Shown: one piece after another, positions 61,994 through 64,000 of the stretch | Position numbering within the stretch: the first letter of the stretch is position 1 | How the letters are laid out: each line of letters starts with the position of its first letter | From: Nitratireductor soli | Lineage (GTDB): Bacteria; Pseudomonadota; Alphaproteobacteria; Rhizobiales; Rhizobiaceae | Length of the DNA stretch: 64,000 bases | Assembly (NCBI RefSeq): GCF_001050155.1 | Contig: NZ_LFVY01000006.1 | Coordinates: forward strand, 124,001-188,000 | Direction: 5' to 3' | Notes under the pieces: generated by a model | Database searches by the model: none | Told to the model about the DNA's origin: nothing | The model's input: the letters and a program-made list of their open reading frames with translations, nothing else | Position numbers and translations under genes: made by a program

Positions 61994-63597
61994 TGGCCGG
62001 TTTCTACCAGGGGCTGACCGATGCCTATGGCCGGCCGATCGAGAAGAATGAGCTGACCCGGGAGATCGCCGCGCCCACCATCGGTGGTGTGCGCTCGCCG
62101 ATCACCGGCTATCCGGGCGACGGTCTCAATCCGCAGCGTCTCGCCGCCATCCTGCGCGAGGCTGATGCCGGCGATCCGCTGCGCTATCTGGAGCTCGCTG
62201 AAACGATCGAGGAGCGCGACCTGCATTATGCCGGTGTGCTCGGCACGCGCCGCCGTTCGGTGGCGCAGATCGAGATCAGCGTGGAATCCGCCAGCGATGC
62301 GGCCGGCGATGTCGACATGGCCGATACGGTGCGCGACTGGCTGACGCGCGACGAGCTGTCGGACGAGCTCTTCGACATCCTCGATGCCGTCGGCAAGGGT
62401 TATTCCTTCACCGAGATCATCTGGGACACGTCCGAGGGGCAGTGGCAACCGCAGCGTCTCGAATGGCGCGACCCGCGCTGGTTTCGGCCGGCCAGGCGCG
62501 ACCTCACCACGCCCCTGCTCATCGACGAGCATGGCGCGGAGCAACCGCTGCCTGGCGGCAAGTTCATCGGCGCGGTCATCAAGGCGAAATCCGGCCTGCC
62601 GGTGCGTTCCGGCATCGCCCGCATGGCCATCTGGGCCTGGATGTTCAAAGCTTTTACCCAGCGCGACTGGGCGATCTTCACCCAGACCTATGGACAACCG
62701 CTCCGGATCGGCCGTTACGGACCGGGCGCCACCGAGGATGATCGCGCGACCTTGTTTCGCGCCGTCGCCAACATCGCCGGCGATTGCGCGGCGATCATCC
62801 CCGACGGCATGGCGATCGAGTTCGTCGAGGCGTCGAACCTCGGCACCGGCCACTCGAATTACATGGAACGCTCCGACTGGCTCGACCGGCAGGTCTCGAA
62901 AGGGGTGCTCGGCCAGACCACGACCACCGATGCGGTATCCGGCGGGCATGCGGTCTCCAAGGAGCACCGCAAGGTCCAGGAAGACATCGAGCGGGCCGAC
63001 GCCCGCGCGCTTTCAGCCGTCATCAACCGCGACCTGGTGCGCGTGTGGATAGACCTGGAACACGGCCCGCAGAAGCGCTATCCGCGCATCAAGATCGCCA
63101 GGCCCGACGAGGAGGATCTCGATCAGCTGTCGAATTCGCTGGCCCGTCTTGTCCCGCTTGGCCTGCGGGTGCAGGTGAGCGAGATCCGCGACAAGTTCGG
63201 CCTGGCCGAACCGGAGGACGGTGCCGAGGTGCTGGGGGCACCGAAGGACGTTCCGCCAGATCCGCCGCCGCTGGGGGATATCCCTGACGACCTCACACCA
63301 GGCGAAGGCCGCCGATCGCTTCACCAGGAGCATTCGCCCGGCGGACGCATGGCCGACGAGTTGATCGCCGATGCGGCCTTGCCGCTTGCCGGTCCTGCCA
63401 TCGGCGGCATGGTCGAGCGTGTCCGCGACCTGGTCGCCAAAGCCGGCAGTCTCGATGAGGCAATCCGCGCGCTGGAGAACGCCAGCGCGGTCCGATCTGC
63501 GCCTGCCGATCTGATTGCGGTGATGCGCCAGGCGCTGATGCTGGCATGGCTGTCGGGCGAGGCCGCGGAGGCGGACGGTGGCCGCGATGGCGACTGA
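61993..63597 (+). CDS. DUF935 portal protein (Mu gp29-like)
   Basis: 534 residues; forms the head portal in Mu-like phages. GFYQGLTDAYGRPI at the start, then ITGYPGDGLNPQRLAAILREADAGD and YLELAETIEERDLHYAGVLGTRR are DUF935 signatures. Acidic and proline-rich toward the C-terminus (PEDGAEVLGAPKDVPPDPPPL). Confidence 0.94.
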   Translation: MAGFYQGLTDAYGRPIEKNELTREIAAPTIGGVRSPITGYPGDGLNPQRLAAILREADAGDPLRYLELAETIEERDLHYAGVLGTRRRSVAQIEISVESASDAAGDVDMADTVRDWLTRDELSDELFDILDAVGKGYSFTEIIWDTSEGQWQPQRLEWRDPRWFRPARRDLTTPLLIDEHGAEQPLPGGKFIGAVIKAKSGLPVRSGIARMAIWAWMFKAFTQRDWAIFTQTYGQPLRIGRYGPGATEDDRATLFRAVANIAGDCAAIIPDGMAIEFVEASNLGTGHSNYMERSDWLDRQVSKGVLGQTTTTDAVSGGHAVSKEHRKVQEDIERADARALSAVINRDLVRVWIDLEHGPQKRYPRIKIARPDEEDLDQLSNSLARLVPLGLRVQVSEIRDKFGLAEPEDGAEVLGAPKDVPPDPPPLGDIPDDLTPGEGRRSLHQEHSPGGRMADELIADAALPLAGPAIGGMVERVRDLVAKAGSLDEAIRALENASAVRSAPADLIAVMRQALMLAWLSGEAAEADGGRDGD

Positions 63598-64000
63598 CGT
63601 CCGTTTCGAGGAGGCGATCTCATTCCTGCGCCGCCGGCTGGAGCTGCCGGCCGACCGCTGGGGCGCGCTGGTGCGGCAGATCGACCAGGCGGCGCGCGAC
63701 CGGTCGGCCGGCATGTCCGACGCGCTGGTGACCGACATCCTGCGCGAGCTCCTCGAGGCGATCGAGGACGGGACCGGCTTCGACGCCTTCCTCGACGGCT
63801 GGAACGAGGCCACGCGCCGGCACGGCTGGAGCGCCTCGATAGGCTCTGGAGACGACGCATTCGAAACAGCCCATCGCGCCCGGCTCGCTTTCCGCGTCAT
63901 GACAGCCCAGGCCTATGCTGCCGGCCGCTGGCAGCAGATCCAGCGCCTGAAGCGGGTGCGGCCCTATCTTCGCTATGTCCATGTCGATCCAGAGCTGACG
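63587..64000 (+). CDS. Phage head morphogenesis protein (Mu F/gp30-like), 3' end outside window
   Basis: 138 codons to the window edge from ATG 63587, overlapping the portal stop by 11 bases. WNEATRRHGWSAS, HRARLAFRVMTAQAYAAGRWQQIQRLKRVRPYLRYVHV is the SPP1 gp7/Mu F type minor head protein region. The rest lies outside the window. Confidence 0.88.
   Translation, partial: MATDVRFEEAISFLRRRLELPADRWGALVRQIDQAARDRSAGMSDALVTDILRELLEAIEDGTGFDAFLDGWNEATRRHGWSASIGSGDDAFETAHRARLAFRVMTAQAYAAGRWQQIQRLKRVRPYLRYVHVDPELT

Larger units (their letters stand above)
43089..64000 (+). mobile_element. Mu-like transposable prophage (left end to head gene; right end outside)
   Basis: Gene order and families follow Mu: repressor (leftward), Ner-like, MuA transposase, MuB ATPase, GemA, Mor, lysis genes, gp25, gp26, gp27, gp28, gp29 and gp30/F. 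The left boundary is set at TG of TGTAACGCGCAAG (43089) because Mu-type ends start TG, the sequence after it contains TTCACTTG as Mu's own left end does, and the same 18-mer recurs 135 bases inside. The 5 bases before it, CCAAT, are the predicted target duplication. The right end lies beyond 64000. Confidence 0.9.

Overview
The window looks like a chromosome segment of a high-GC alphaproteobacterium of the order Hyphomicrobiales (rhizobia), most likely close to Mesorhizobium/Phyllobacteriaceae. This rests on gene content and protein flavour (B12-dependent NrdJ as ribonucleotide reductase, BluB, an Lrp-Ald pair, a TrkH, a rhizobial-type CysK), on short GC-rich intergenic palindromic repeats resembling rhizobial mosaic elements, and on a transposable prophage of the Mu type. 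The genus is an inference; there is no rRNA gene to settle it.

Bases 1-43088 are ordinary chromosome with mostly monocistronic housekeeping genes on both strands: nrdJ (cut by the window start) with NrdR-box-like sites, a PiT phosphate transporter, a Nudix hydrolase, bluB with a xanthine-type phosphoribosyltransferase, a universal stress protein, a CinA/MoaB-like protein, wrbA, tRNA-Leu(UAA), recQ, a LysR/EamA divergent pair, a TetR/SDR divergent pair with two operator-like palindromes, adenine deaminase, an alpha/beta hydrolase lipoprotein, trkH, ilvA, a DEAD-box RNA helicase with a structured leader, an MFS carrier, a cysK-alaX-sseA sulfur/alanine-editing cluster, an OmpA-like protein, ald with its divergent Lrp-type regulator, 5-FTHF cyclo-ligase, cpdB, photolyase, a GDPD, an AGCS symporter and a LuxR-type regulator followed by a small unknown gene.

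Several intergenic gaps are filled with palindromic elements. One about 105-bp two-hairpin family occurs three times (8672, 25149, 36964). Several units begin and/or end with the tetranucleotide CTAG, and in some places the stop codons of the flanking genes lie inside the element.

From 43089 to the window end lies the left two thirds of a Mu-like transposable prophage. Its order follows Mu: a left end with repeated transposase-binding-like sites, a leftward repressor, an operator cluster, a Ner-like protein, an early operon with two ParB-fold proteins, MuA transposase, a MuB ATPase (its HTH apparently carried by a separate gene), a DnaA-domain-IV-like protein, a DUF3164 protein, GemA, an MT-A70 adenine methyltransferase, a Mor-type activator, an endolysin with a C-terminal membrane segment, a spanin-like overlapping pair, and the gp25-gp30 packaging/head set. 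Most early and middle genes overlap by 1-4 bases and form long rightward operons. The right end is outside the window.

An 1880-bp IS1595-family element (51984-53863) with 23-bp inverted repeats and a perfect 8-bp target duplication CAATGAAT sits inside the prophage early operon. It carries two passenger genes translationally coupled to its transposase. It replaced the last codons of the DnaA-like gene and separates it from the DUF3164 gene, so it may weaken expression of everything downstream, including Mor.
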